Source of the DNA: an uncultured Oscillospiraceae bacterium
GTDB lineage: Bacteria > Bacillota > Clostridia > Oscillospirales > Oscillospiraceae
NCBI GenBank assembly: GCA_934593275.1
Contig: CAKTQE010000025.1
Coordinates: forward strand, 1 to 27,531
Direction of reading: 5' to 3'
DNA: 27,531 bases
Position numbers and translations under genes: made by a program
Shown: piece after piece, positions 13,913 through 22,750 of the stretch
How the letters are laid out: every line of letters begins with the position of its first letter
Numbering within the stretch: position 1 is the stretch's first letter
Notes under the pieces: generated by a model
Told to the model about the DNA's origin: nothing
What the model saw: the letters and a program-made list of their open reading frames with translations, nothing else
Database searches by the model: none

Positions 13913-15879
13913 CAGGTCCTTCTGAACTGCCGTTCCAGATTTTTCTTGCTTAAAGAAACGCAAATAGGCCGGCCATGGGGGCAGTATTTGAGTTCTTCGT
14001 GTTCCATAACCTCTTTGGCCACCGCCAGAAGCTCCTGCTCATCGCTGACCCATCCGGCTTTAATGGCCGCCTTACAGGCAACGGTATGGAGCATTTCATC
14101 CCGAACGGTATCCGGTGCGGTGATTTTCCCCCGGAGCAAGTCCTGGGCCAGAGTTTCCACGGTCTCTGCCGCGGAATCGGTGCTTAAATCCATGGGGATC
14201 TGCCGCAGCAGCAGGGTATTTTCCCCGAACTCCTCCAGGGCAAAGCCCAGTTCCTCCATCATGTCCAGATGGCTCATGATTTCCGAGGCCCCTTTGGGGT
14301 CCAAACGGACGGGGATGGGGGTCAGTAGGGTCTGGGGTACAATAGACTCTTGTCGGGCTTTCAGCTTGTTAAAGAGGATGCGCTCGTGGGCCGCGTGTTT
14401 GTCAATGAGAAAGGCTTCCTCCCCCTGCTCCACCAGAATATAGGTTCTGTAGAGTTCTCCCACCATGCGCCAGGGCTGAACCTGGGGCAGTTCCAGGGCG
14501 GTCTGCTCCAATACAGGCTCTTCTCTCTGGGGTGCGGCAGGCTGGGGGGCTTCTTCTTTAGGAAGCTCCATAGGCGGCTGTTTTTTCTCCACAGGGGCTG
14601 TGGAATTCTGGAAGGGCAGTCCGGGAAAGGCTTCCGCCCCTTGGTTTCCCGGCACAAATACGGGAGAACGGAGAGTCGCCTGTTCCGCCAGCTTTTCCGC
14701 CGCGGCTCTTGCCTTTTCCGGCTCCGGCCTGGGGGCGGTTTTCACCGCCCCGGCAAAGGCCTTGTAGTCCTGGGCGGACATGGTTCTGAAAAAGTCCTTT
14801 TTAGGAGCCGCCACCGGCTGTTTTTCCGGTTCCTTTGGGGCTTCCGGGAACACCTGGGTGTTTTTCTGAGAGAATTGTATCTGAGGGCGGTCCGGGGTCT
14901 TGTTCAACGCCCCCAGAACGCCATAGTGTACACAGTCAAATACCGCCTTTTCGTTGAGGAATTTGACCTCGGTCTTGGCCGGGTGGACGTTTACATCCAC
15001 TGCCGTAGGCGGCAGTTCCAGGCACAGCACACAGGCGGGGAACTTGCCCACCATCAGTTGATTCCGGTAGGCTTCTTCCAGGGCCGTGACCAGAAGCTTG
15101 GATTTGACAGGCCGGTGGTTTACAAAAAAGGTCTGCAAATTCCGGCTGGGCCGGGCCTGGGATGGCTTGGAGACGTAGCCTGTAAGCTTGTATTTTTCCC
15201 ACTGGCTGTTGACCTCCGTTAGGCCAGCGAATTCCCGTCCGTATACACAGTACACGGCCCCCTGCAATCCCCCGTTTCCTGGGGTGGACAGCACAGTCTT
15301 TCCGTCCCGGATCAGCGTGATGGCCACTTCCGGGTGGGCCAGGGCCTGGAGCTGCACCGCTCCCGTGACCCGGGACCCCTCCACGGTATCGGCTTTCATA
15401 AACTTCATCCGGGCGGGGGTGTTGTAAAACAGGTCCCGGATGATGATGGTGGTGCCGTCCGGGCATCCGGCTTCCGTCTCCTCTGTCACGTTCCCGGCCT
15501 CCAAGTGAAGACTCAGCCCCATCAGGGACTCCGGGGTCTTGGTCAGCAAATCAATGCGGCTCACCGAAGCAATGGCCGCCAGGGCCTCTCCCCGGAAGCC
15601 CATGGTGCCGATGGCACTTAAATCCTCGGCACAGCGCAGCTTGGAGGTGGCATGGCGCAGAAACGCCGTCCGGGCATCCTGAGGGTTCATGCCGCAGCCG
15701 TTGTCCGTCACCCGGAGAAAGGTCATGCCCCCGTCCCGGATCTCAATGGTCACCTTGGTGGCCCCGGCATCCACGGCGTTTTCAAGCAGCTCCTTGGCAA
15801 CGCTTGCCGGACGCTCCACCACCTCTCCGGCGGCAATCAGATTGGCGATATGGGGGGATAATTGGATGATTTTTCCCAT
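13912..15879 (-). CDS. mutL: DNA mismatch repair protein MutL
   Basis: A 655-residue MutL. The N-terminal GHKL ATPase shows ELLENAVDAG (31-40), TDNGCGM (58-64), GFRGEAL (94-100) and the NVHPAKTEVKF block (about 297-307). A Pro/Glu-rich linker (about 340-465) leads to a C-terminal endonuclease domain with DKHAAHERILFN (493-504), ACKAAIKAG (601-609), CPHGRP (633-638) and a terminal QFRRT. QTLLTP (516-521) resembles a beta-clamp-binding motif. In Bacillus-type MutL the metal-binding motif is DQHAxxExxxxE; here position 504 is Asn rather than the final Glu. It starts 4 nt after the CPBP gene, with AGGTGA as SD, and works with MutS encoded just upstream. Confidence 0.98.
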   Translation of the reverse strand: MGKIIQLSPHIANLIAAGEVVERPASVAKELLENAVDAGATKVTIEIRDGGMTFLRVTDNGCGMNPQDARTAFLRHATSKLRCAEDLSAIGTMGFRGEALAAIASVSRIDLLTKTPESLMGLSLHLEAGNVTEETEAGCPDGTTIIIRDLFYNTPARMKFMKADTVEGSRVTGAVQLQALAHPEVAITLIRDGKTVLSTPGNGGLQGAVYCVYGREFAGLTEVNSQWEKYKLTGYVSKPSQARPSRNLQTFFVNHRPVKSKLLVTALEEAYRNQLMVGKFPACVLCLELPPTAVDVNVHPAKTEVKFLNEKAVFDCVHYGVLGALNKTPDRPQIQFSQKNTQVFPEAPKEPEKQPVAAPKKDFFRTMSAQDYKAFAGAVKTAPRPEPEKARAAAEKLAEQATLRSPVFVPGNQGAEAFPGLPFQNSTAPVEKKQPPMELPKEEAPQPAAPQREEPVLEQTALELPQVQPWRMVGELYRTYILVEQGEEAFLIDKHAAHERILFNKLKARQESIVPQTLLTPIPVRLDPKGASEIMSHLDMMEELGFALEEFGENTLLLRQIPMDLSTDSAAETVETLAQDLLRGKITAPDTVRDEMLHTVACKAAIKAGWVSDEQELLAVAKEVMEHEELKYCPHGRPICVSLSKKNLERQFRRT

Positions 15880-15883
15880 ATTC

Positions 15884-16582
15884 TCACCTCAAAAGCCCGT
15901 AGCTATAGGCATTGATCAGCATGTGCATGGCGATGGGTCCGTAAATAGACCCGCTTTTCGTATAGCACCAGGCCAGCCACAGCCCCGCAGGCAGATACTG
16001 CAAAAAGGCCAGTACCAGCTGCAAGGGGCTGTAAAGGCCCAGAAAGGAAACAATGTGAACGGCGGAAAACGCCGCCATGGAAACAAGATAGGCCGCCACC
16101 TTGGAAATGGGGTAGAGATTCCGGAACACCAGCCCCCGGTAGACACATTCCTCTGCCGCAGGAGCCAACAGCACCGTTCCCAGCATGGTGAGATAGAAAT
16201 TCCCATACCGCAGACCGGAGATAGAGGCATCATTCCGGTTGACAAACCCCGGGTCCAGCTGCCGGATGGTCCAGGTCAGTGCCCAGAAGCTCAGCCAATA
16301 GGCCACCAATGCCAGCACCACCGCCTGAGAAAAGAGAATGGGGTGGTTTTTCACAGTTTTCCAGTTGCTTTCCAGATATTTGTGATAAATCCAGAGGGTG
16401 GCCAGGAAGTTCAGCAGGAAGTAGGTAAAATTCACCTCCGCCTGGCTCATGGGTACCCGGAGCATTCCGTTGAGCCCTGTAAGCAGACTTCCCAGCACCA
16501 CCATCTGAAATCCGTACCAGCACCACCCGACAATGGTTTCATCCCGTCGGGGAGCCGGTGCCATGATATTTGATTTTGCCAT
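15884..16582 (-). CDS. CPBP family intramembrane metalloprotease
   Basis: A 232-residue membrane protein with about six to eight hydrophobic helices. It has the CPBP (CAAX protease and bacteriocin-processing) motifs EECVYRG (144-150), FSAVHI with His-176, and HMLINA with His-220 and Asn-224. Glu-144, Glu-145, His-176 and His-220 are the expected catalytic and metal-binding residues. Members cleave within the membrane and serve in processing or peptide self-immunity. It lies between mutS (13 nt) and mutL (4 nt), so it is expressed with mismatch repair. No bacteriocin gene is nearby, and the substrate is unknown. Confidence 0.85.
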   Translation of the reverse strand: MAKSNIMAPAPRRDETIVGWCWYGFQMVVLGSLLTGLNGMLRVPMSQAEVNFTYFLLNFLATLWIYHKYLESNWKTVKNHPILFSQAVVLALVAYWLSFWALTWTIRQLDPGFVNRNDASISGLRYGNFYLTMLGTVLLAPAAEECVYRGLVFRNLYPISKVAAYLVSMAAFSAVHIVSFLGLYSPLQLVLAFLQYLPAGLWLAWCYTKSGSIYGPIAMHMLINAYSYGLLR

Positions 16583-16595
16583 TGTATTCTTCCAA

Positions 16596-19190
16596 TCAGT
16601 CTAACATTTTCCGCAGCTTGTACAGCTGGTTCATAGCCTCAATGGGCGTCAGCGTCTCCACCTGAATGGCTTTCAGGGCATCGACAACCTGACCCCCTGA
16701 CAAGTCCAGCAAACTCACCTGGTCCTCCTGTTGTACCGCGGGGGCGGGACGCTGGGGGGCCTGGGTTTCCAGTTCCTCCAGAATCTCCCTGGCCCGGGCA
16801 ATGACGCTGTTGGGAAGCCCCGCCAGCTTGGCCACCTCAATGCCGTAGCTGTCATCCGTGGCACCGGGGACGATTTTCCGCAGGAAAATCATTTGGTCGC
16901 CCCGTTTTTTCACGGCGATGTTGTAGTTTTTCACATTGGGCAGCTTGCTTTCCATGGTGGAAAGCTCGTGATAATGGGTGGCAAACAAGGTTTTTGCCCC
17001 CAGACGCTTGGGATTGGCCGCAAATTCCAGCACCGCCCGGGCAATGCTCATGCCGTCATAGGTAGAGGTCCCCCGGCCAATTTCGTCTAAAATCAGCAGA
17101 CTTCTGGACGTGGCGTATTTGAGGATGGAGGCCACCTCGGACATTTCCACCATAAAGGTGGACTGGCCGGAAGCCAAATCGTCACTGGCACCGATTCTTG
17201 TAAACACCCGGTCTACCAGGCCGATTTTCGCCGCCCGGGCCGGTACGAAAGAACCCATCTGGGCCATCAGCACGATCAGGGCCACCTGGCGCATATAGGT
17301 GGATTTGCCCGCCATGTTGGGTCCCGTGAGAATGGCCACCTGGTTGTCTTTTCCTCCCAGGCAGGTATCGTTGGGTACAAAAAGGCTGTCCCGCAGCATG
17401 GCCTCCACCACCGGATGCCGCCCATCGGTAATAGAAATTTCCGGCCCCAAGGTGATTTCCGGACGGCAGTAGCCCCGCTGCACCGCCACACAGGCCAGAG
17501 AACACAGGGCATCCGCCGCCGCCACTGCCGCCGCGGACTCCTGCACCCGGGAGGCTTTCCCCGCTAATTCTTCCCGCAGAGCCGTGAAAATCTGGTATTC
17601 CAGAGCCGTCAGCCGGTCCTTGGCCGTCAGCACCTGGGTTTCCAGTTCTTTCAGCTCCTGAGTGATGTAACGCTCACAGTTGGCCAGGGTCTGCTTGCGG
17701 ATATACTCTGGCGGCACCTGGTTCATAAAGGACTTGGAAACCTCGATATAATAGCCGAATACCCGGTTGAATCCAACTTTCAAGGTGCGGATGCCGGTTT
17801 TCTCCCGCTCGCTGGACTCAATGGCTGCAATGGTGCCGGAGCCGCCCTCCATAATATCCCGGAGCCGGTCCGCGTCGGCGTTGGCCCCCCGGCGGATGAT
17901 GCCCCCCTCCCGGACAGTGAGGGGCGGGTCTTCCACGATGGTGTTTTCAATTTTATCCGCACAGTCCGTCAGCGGGTCAATGGCCGCGGAAAGCTTTTGC
18001 AGCAGCGGACTTTGCAGCCCGGAAAGCAATTGCTTTACCTGGGGCAAGGCACGCATGCCCCGGGCCAGACCCAGCAAATCCCGGCAGTTGACGGTTCCCG
18101 TGACGATTCTGGTCATGACCCGCTCCAAATCCGTAACGTCTTTCAGGGCTTCTTCCAGTTCCCCCCGGGCGATGGGATTTTCCACCAGGGCTTCCACAGC
18201 CCCCTGCCGCCGGGTGATTTCGCCGGGGTCCAGCAGGGGCTTTTCCAGCCAGGAGCGCAGCATCCGGCCACCCATGGCGGTATGGGTCTTGTCCAGCACC
18301 CACAGCAGCGTTCCCTTTTTCTCCTTGGCCCGCATGGTCTCCGTCAGTTCCAGATTCCGGCGGGCATCCAAATCCAGCTCCATAAATTTTCCGGAGGTGT
18401 AGTATTGCAGTTCCCGGATATGGGCCAGATCGTTTTTTTGCAGGGTCAGCAGGGTTTGCAGCAGGGTGCCACTGGCAGTAACGGCCTCGGGGAAAGAACC
18501 CAGACCCAGGGCATCCAGGGTTTTCCCAAAATGCCGCTCCAACAGGGTGGCGGCAGCCTCCAAATCAAACTGCTCCGGCTTTCCCTCGTCCACACAGCAG
18601 GAAAGTCTGCGGAACAGGGCATCGGAGATTTCTTCCTCCTCTACCCCCTGGCCCCAGCGCAGGACTTCACTGGGACTGAACCGCCCCAGTTCGGAAGCCA
18701 CGTTCCGGGCATCCCGGCAGGTGGTGGCGTAAAAGGCACCGGTGGACAGGTCGCAGAAAGCCACGCCGAACTTGCCCCCCGCCCCGTACAGGCAGGCCAT
18801 GTAGTTATTTTTCCGCTCTTCCAGCATACAGCTTTCCGTCACCGTGCCGGGGGTCACGATTCTGGTAATGTCCCGCTCCACCAGGCCCTTGGCGGTGGCC
18901 GGGTCTTCCATCTGCTCGCAGACCGCCACCTTGTAGCCCTTTTGAACCAGGCGGGCGATATAGGAGTCCACACTGTGGTAGGGGACCCCGCACATGGGGG
19001 TCTGCTCCTCCTTGGGCTTGCTCCGGTCCCGGCTGGTCAGGGTCAGATCCAATTCCCGGGCGGCCAGCACCGCATCGTCATTGAACATCTCATAGAAATC
19101 ACCCAGACGGAACATGAGGATGCAGTCATCATTCCGGGCTTTGATATCCTGATACTGCCGCTGCATAGGCGTCAGTTCTGTTTTTGCCAT
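16596..19190 (-). CDS. mutS: DNA mismatch repair protein MutS
   Basis: An 864-residue MutS1. The mismatch-reading FYE (32-34) lies in the N-terminal domain, followed by PMCGVPYHS (65-73). The connector, lever and clamp domains are complete, and the C-terminal ABC ATPase has GPNMAGKST (623-631), a Walker B region LLILDEIGRGTST (698-710) and FATHYHEL (736-743). The extreme C-terminus (LKAIQVETLTPIEAMNQLYKL) is the usual MutS tail. It recognises mismatches and recruits MutL, whose gene lies two genes downstream. The ATG has AAAGGA upstream and lies 15 nt after miaB. Confidence 0.98.
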   Translation of the reverse strand: MAKTELTPMQRQYQDIKARNDDCILMFRLGDFYEMFNDDAVLAARELDLTLTSRDRSKPKEEQTPMCGVPYHSVDSYIARLVQKGYKVAVCEQMEDPATAKGLVERDITRIVTPGTVTESCMLEERKNNYMACLYGAGGKFGVAFCDLSTGAFYATTCRDARNVASELGRFSPSEVLRWGQGVEEEEISDALFRRLSCCVDEGKPEQFDLEAAATLLERHFGKTLDALGLGSFPEAVTASGTLLQTLLTLQKNDLAHIRELQYYTSGKFMELDLDARRNLELTETMRAKEKKGTLLWVLDKTHTAMGGRMLRSWLEKPLLDPGEITRRQGAVEALVENPIARGELEEALKDVTDLERVMTRIVTGTVNCRDLLGLARGMRALPQVKQLLSGLQSPLLQKLSAAIDPLTDCADKIENTIVEDPPLTVREGGIIRRGANADADRLRDIMEGGSGTIAAIESSEREKTGIRTLKVGFNRVFGYYIEVSKSFMNQVPPEYIRKQTLANCERYITQELKELETQVLTAKDRLTALEYQIFTALREELAGKASRVQESAAAVAAADALCSLACVAVQRGYCRPEITLGPEISITDGRHPVVEAMLRDSLFVPNDTCLGGKDNQVAILTGPNMAGKSTYMRQVALIVLMAQMGSFVPARAAKIGLVDRVFTRIGASDDLASGQSTFMVEMSEVASILKYATSRSLLILDEIGRGTSTYDGMSIARAVLEFAANPKRLGAKTLFATHYHELSTMESKLPNVKNYNIAVKKRGDQMIFLRKIVPGATDDSYGIEVAKLAGLPNSVIARAREILEELETQAPQRPAPAVQQEDQVSLLDLSGGQVVDALKAIQVETLTPIEAMNQLYKLRKMLD

Positions 19191-19205
19191 GGTTTTTGTC
19201 CTTTC

Positions 19206-20612
19206 TTATTCCGCCAGTTCTCCCGTCAGGCTCCAGGTGGTGGAGCCGGTAATGCGAAGATCATGGTATCCTCCCACCAGACACTCAGGCCCCTCAAACC
19301 GCACCAGGCGGCCTCCCTCAGTCCGGGCGGTCAGCAGTTCTCCCTCCTGTCCGTCTACCAGGCAGCGGAGGGTTTTGCCCACATAGCCCTGGTGGATTTC
19401 CTCGGAAATGGCATTCTGTCTGGCACAGAGTCTGTCAAACCGGGCGTTTTTCTCCTCCTTGGGAGTGGGGTCCTCCATCCCGGCGGCGGGGGTGCCGGTG
19501 CGGGGGGAGAAAATAAAGGTAAAGAGGCTGTCGTAGCGCACTTCCTCAATGAGAGACAGGGTTTCCTCAAATTCTTCCTCCGTCTCCCCAGGGAAGCCCA
19601 CGATCACATCGCTGGTCAGCACCAGTTCCGGCATGACGCTTTTGGCGTAGCCCACCTTTCGCAGATAGGTTTCCCGGTCATAATGCCGGTTCATGGCTTT
19701 CAGTACCCGGGAAGAACCGGACTGGAAAGGCAAATGGAGCTGCTTGGCGATTTTGGGGTACTTGGCCATGGTATCAAAGAGCTTTTCGGAAGCGTCTCTG
19801 GGATGGCTGGTCATAAAGCGAATGAGAAAATCCCCGGGAATCTGAGCAATTTGCTCCAAGAGGTCCGCAAAATCCACGCCGCAGTCCAAATCTTTTCCGT
19901 AGGAATTGACGTTCTGGCCCAAAAGGGTGATTTCCCGGCAGCCGTTTTCCGCCAACTGGCGGCACTCCTTTAAAATGTCCTCCGGCTTCCGGCTCCGCTC
20001 CCGGCCCCGGACATAGGGGACAATGCAGTAAGTACAGAAATTGTTGCAGCCGTACATAATGGACACCCAGGCTTTTAGTGCGGAATCCCGGACCTGGGGA
20101 ATGCCCTCGGCAATGGAACCGGCTTCATCTTCCACATAGAACTGCCGCTTCTTGCCCGTCAGCACCCGGTATAAAATCTCCGGGAACTGCCACAGATGGT
20201 GGGTGGAAAACACCCCGTCTACAAAGGGGTAGCTCTTTTTGATGCGCTCCGACACCTTGGTCTCGCCCGCCATACAGCCGCAGAGGAAAATCTTCTGCTC
20301 CGGATGGCGGTGCTTGGTGTGGGTCAAGGCCCCCAGGTTGCCAAAGACCCGCTGCTCGGCGTGTTCCCGGATGGAGCAGGTGTTCATCACCACCACGTCA
20401 GCCCCCTCCGGTTCCTTGCCCATGGCATAGCCGCTTTGAGCTAAGTACCCCCGAAGCTTTTCCGAGTCCGCCTCGTTCTGCTGACAGCCATAGGTTTCCA
20501 CATAGGCAACCGGCGTCCGGCCCTGTCCGGCCCACAGGGCGGCGATTTTATCGCAATAGCCAAACTGCTCTTCCAGCCGGGCCTTCTCAATAACAGTGGT
20601 TTTTGTATTCAT
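19206..20612 (-). CDS. miaB: tRNA-2-methylthio-N6-dimethylallyladenosine synthase
   Basis: A 468-residue radical-SAM methylthiotransferase that converts i6A37 to ms2i6A37 in tRNA. The N-terminal UPF0004 domain has Cys-43 (YGCQQNEADS), Cys-79 (MNTCSIRE) and Cys-113 (CGCMA) for one 4Fe-4S cluster. The radical-SAM motif CNNFCTYC (189-196) holds the second. GQNVNSYG, HLPFQSGS, SDVIVGFPGE and a C-terminal TRAM domain (about 400-465) follow. It is the first gene of the long minus-strand run and has its own promoter and an AAAGGA SD. MiaA, which makes its substrate, is encoded in the same run. Confidence 0.97.
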   Translation of the reverse strand: MNTKTTVIEKARLEEQFGYCDKIAALWAGQGRTPVAYVETYGCQQNEADSEKLRGYLAQSGYAMGKEPEGADVVVMNTCSIREHAEQRVFGNLGALTHTKHRHPEQKIFLCGCMAGETKVSERIKKSYPFVDGVFSTHHLWQFPEILYRVLTGKKRQFYVEDEAGSIAEGIPQVRDSALKAWVSIMYGCNNFCTYCIVPYVRGRERSRKPEDILKECRQLAENGCREITLLGQNVNSYGKDLDCGVDFADLLEQIAQIPGDFLIRFMTSHPRDASEKLFDTMAKYPKIAKQLHLPFQSGSSRVLKAMNRHYDRETYLRKVGYAKSVMPELVLTSDVIVGFPGETEEEFEETLSLIEEVRYDSLFTFIFSPRTGTPAAGMEDPTPKEEKNARFDRLCARQNAISEEIHQGYVGKTLRCLVDGQEGELLTARTEGGRLVRFEGPECLVGGYHDLRITGSTTWSLTGELAE

Positions 20613-20651
20613 AGGATTCTTCCTTTGTATATGGATTCTTTTTCAACGTAA

Positions 20652-20680
20652 ATCATACCATGAACGCCCGGTTTTTTCAA
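20652..20680 (-). promoter_or_regulatory. Promoter of miaB and the downstream cluster
   Basis: On the minus strand, TTGAAA (20675-20680) and TATGAT (20652-20657) are separated by 17 nt, 40 nt upstream of the miaB start. Confidence 0.75.
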
Positions 20681-20740
20681 GGGCGGATGGTTCCAAGTTT
20701 TTACCCTTTCCCCAGATGTTTCCCCCGGTCTTCCTGGGTC

Positions 20741-20905
20741 AAGGAAGCTCTGATTAAATCGGCAAGAGCTGACGGCGAAAGATTTTGGTTCCAGGCAAGG
20801 TTTGGAAAATGAGGGAATACTGTATGTATTTCCCATTTTTCAAACCGCAGCCTGGGGGCAAAAGATTCGCCGCTCAGCCGCAGACGATTTATTCAGAGTT
20901 TCCTT
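20741..20905. repeat. 165-bp foldback (MITE-like) element
   Basis: Almost the whole segment is one imperfect palindrome. AAGGAAGCTCTGATTAAATC at the left is matched by the inverted GATTTATTCAGAGTTTCCTT at the right. Inner pairs include CGGCGAAAGATTTT/AAAAGATTCGCCG, CCAGGC/GCCTGG and GGGAATAC/GTATTTCCC around a TGTA loop. The termini match the shorter element at 10691-10765. It lies between the divergent miaB and parvulin promoters and has no coding capacity. Confidence 0.85.
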
Positions 20906-20929
20906 AATTGTAAACAATCTGCTTTTTGC

Positions 20930-20958
20930 TTGCATTTCAGGCCAAACCGTGGTAAACT
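20930..20958 (+). promoter_or_regulatory. Promoter of the parvulin-domain gene
   Basis: TTGCAT (20930-20935) and TAAACT (20953-20958) are separated by 17 nt, 41 nt upstream of the ATG and just outside the foldback element. Confidence 0.65.
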
Positions 20959-20999
20959 TTCCGGGACCACATTCCGAATATCGGAGAAAAGAGGATTCC

Positions 21000-22520
21000 A
21001 TGAAAAATTGTAAGTTTTGCGGCCAGGAGATGGACGATGAACTGACCGTCTGCCCCGCATGTAACAAAGACCAGGAGGCCACAGAGGAGGTTCCGGAAGA
21101 AACCGCCCCGGAAGCTCCCCAGACCCAGGAAGTAGACGAAGCACCCGCAGCGGAGCCTGCCGAGGAACAGGTTGAACAGCCCCAGGCAGAAAATGCCCAG
21201 GCCGAAGAACCCCAGCCGGAAGTACCCATGAAAAAGGGCATTACCGGTGCTTCCGCCGTGGCCCTGATGGTGGCCGCCGTGGTGCTGCTATCAGCCATTC
21301 TGGCGGTGCTGATTCTAAATGGCCGGGAACCCAAGAGCGAACAGCTGCCTACGGAAAGTTCTTCCGCTACCGAAGAAGTCACCGAACCCACCCAGGCTCC
21401 CACCATTCCCGCCGACGGCAACCCCGATGACGTGACCTGCAAGGGCAGCTACACCGTCACGGACCAGGAGGCCCAGGATGCCGCCGCCCAGGTGGTGGCC
21501 ACCTCCGGCGACCACAGCCTGACCAACAGCCAGCTGCAAGTACACTACTGGTTTGCCGTCCAGAATTTCTACGCCCAGTACGGCACCTACGCCCAGTATA
21601 TGGGCCTTGACCACACCCAGAGCCTGGACACCCAGGTTTGTGCGCTCCAGGAGGGCCAGACCTGGCAGCAGTATTTCCTGGCCCAGGCCCTGGATTCCTG
21701 GGAGGTCTATGAGGCCATCTACCAGCAGGCCCAGGAGGCCGGTTTCCAGATGCCGGAGGAGAGCCAAAAGGAACTGGATTCCCTGTTGGAGGGTCTGACG
21801 GACACCGCCAAGAACAACGGCTTTGAGGATGCCGAGGCCATGCTCCGGCGGAACTTCGGCCCCGGTGCCACCTTGCAGGACTACCGGGACTTCCTGGAAC
21901 TGTATATGTTCAGCAGCGGCTACTATAACCAGGTGACTTCCAGCTTTGCCCCCACCGATGCCGAGGTGGAAGCTTTCTTCAATGCCCATGAGGCCGAATA
22001 CGCCGACAACGGCCTGGACAAGACCACCAAGACCGTGGATGTTCGCCACATCCTGGTTCTGCCAGAGGGTGCCACCGTGGAAAACGTCACCACAGAAACT
22101 TTTTCCGACGAGGCTTGGGCCGCCGGTGAAAAGCAGGCCCAGGAAATTCTGGACGGTTGGCTTGCCGGAGACAAAACGGAAGACAGCTTTGCCACTCTTG
22201 CCAACGAACACTCCGCCGATGCCGGTTCCAACACCAACGGCGGTCTGTACACCGGTGTCACCCAGGGCCAGATGGTAGAAGCCTTTGACGCCTGGTGCTT
22301 TGACGACAGCCGCCAGCCCGGAGACTACGGCATCGTCAAGACCAACTTTGGCTACCACATCATGTATTTTGTAAATTCCCAGACCCTCTGGCAGTCCCAG
22401 GCCAAATCCGACCTGCTGACCCAGATGTCCAACAACTTTGTCGACGAAGCACGCGCCGCCTCCAAGGCAACCATTGACTACAGTGCCATCCGCTTAGGGC
22501 TGGTGGATATGTCTGAATAA
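21000..22520 (+). CDS. Zinc-ribbon, membrane-anchored PpiC-type peptidyl-prolyl isomerase
   Basis: A 506-residue protein. It has an N-terminal zinc ribbon (Cys-4, 7, 18, 21), then an acidic Glu/Pro/Ala/Gln-rich cytoplasmic linker (about 24-76), one transmembrane helix (about 84-107), and an extracytoplasmic part with a SurA-N-like helical region (about 155-335). A parvulin domain follows (about 346-457: VDVRHILV, then GGLYTGVTQGQMVEAFD, then FGYHIMYF). Such proteins assist folding of secreted proteins outside the membrane. The cytoplasmic zinc ribbon is unlike PrsA, which is a lipoprotein, and points to an inner-face partner. The frame is open upstream to 20802 through the foldback element, but AGAGGA before the ATG at 21000 and the start of the zinc ribbon fix this start. 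It is monocistronic, with its own promoter and terminator. Confidence 0.85.
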   Translation: MKNCKFCGQEMDDELTVCPACNKDQEATEEVPEETAPEAPQTQEVDEAPAAEPAEEQVEQPQAENAQAEEPQPEVPMKKGITGASAVALMVAAVVLLSAILAVLILNGREPKSEQLPTESSSATEEVTEPTQAPTIPADGNPDDVTCKGSYTVTDQEAQDAAAQVVATSGDHSLTNSQLQVHYWFAVQNFYAQYGTYAQYMGLDHTQSLDTQVCALQEGQTWQQYFLAQALDSWEVYEAIYQQAQEAGFQMPEESQKELDSLLEGLTDTAKNNGFEDAEAMLRRNFGPGATLQDYRDFLELYMFSSGYYNQVTSSFAPTDAEVEAFFNAHEAEYADNGLDKTTKTVDVRHILVLPEGATVENVTTETFSDEAWAAGEKQAQEILDGWLAGDKTEDSFATLANEHSADAGSNTNGGLYTGVTQGQMVEAFDAWCFDDSRQPGDYGIVKTNFGYHIMYFVNSQTLWQSQAKSDLLTQMSNNFVDEARAASKATIDYSAIRLGLVDMSE

Positions 22521-22527
22521 ACGCCCC

Positions 22528-22567
22528 AAAAAGGCATGACCCACAATGACTGGGCCATGCCTTTTTT
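22528..22567 (+). terminator. Terminator of the parvulin-domain gene
   Basis: AAAAAGGCATG and CATGCCTTTTTT form the outer stem and CCCA/TGGG the inner stem. A nearly identical hairpin is found at 23316-23353. Confidence 0.85.
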
Positions 22568-22607
22568 CTGTCAAGAAAGCTCTGCGGTTAAAACGGTACC
22601 ACACCCG

Positions 22608-22744
22608 CCACGTATCAATTGCAACCTGTGTGGGTGAATGGTACCACTTAATATACGGAACAATGTAGCGGCGTTGACCCAACGCCACTCCAGCCCCGGC
22701 GAGGGGCTGGCCCCGTAACGAATATAACCTGTTTGGTTGAACGG
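22608..22744. repeat. Intergenic repeat related to 232-420
   Basis: The blocks CTGTGTGGGTGAATGGTA, ATGTAGCGGCGTTGACCC, CCAGCCCC..GGGGCTGG and CCTGTTTGGTTGAACGG occur in the same order and orientation as at 232-420, with scattered differences. No gene is supported. Confidence 0.75.
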
Positions 22745-22750
22745 AAACGC

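Noticed and set aside
17997..19973. 658-codon plus-strand frame across mutS and miaB
   Set aside because: It crosses two well-supported minus-strand genes and shows only composition expected from GC-biased antisense codons.
20802..20999. 66-codon N-terminal extension of the parvulin protein
   Set aside because: It lies within the foldback element and the promoter region; the SD and the zinc-ribbon start place the ATG at 21000.
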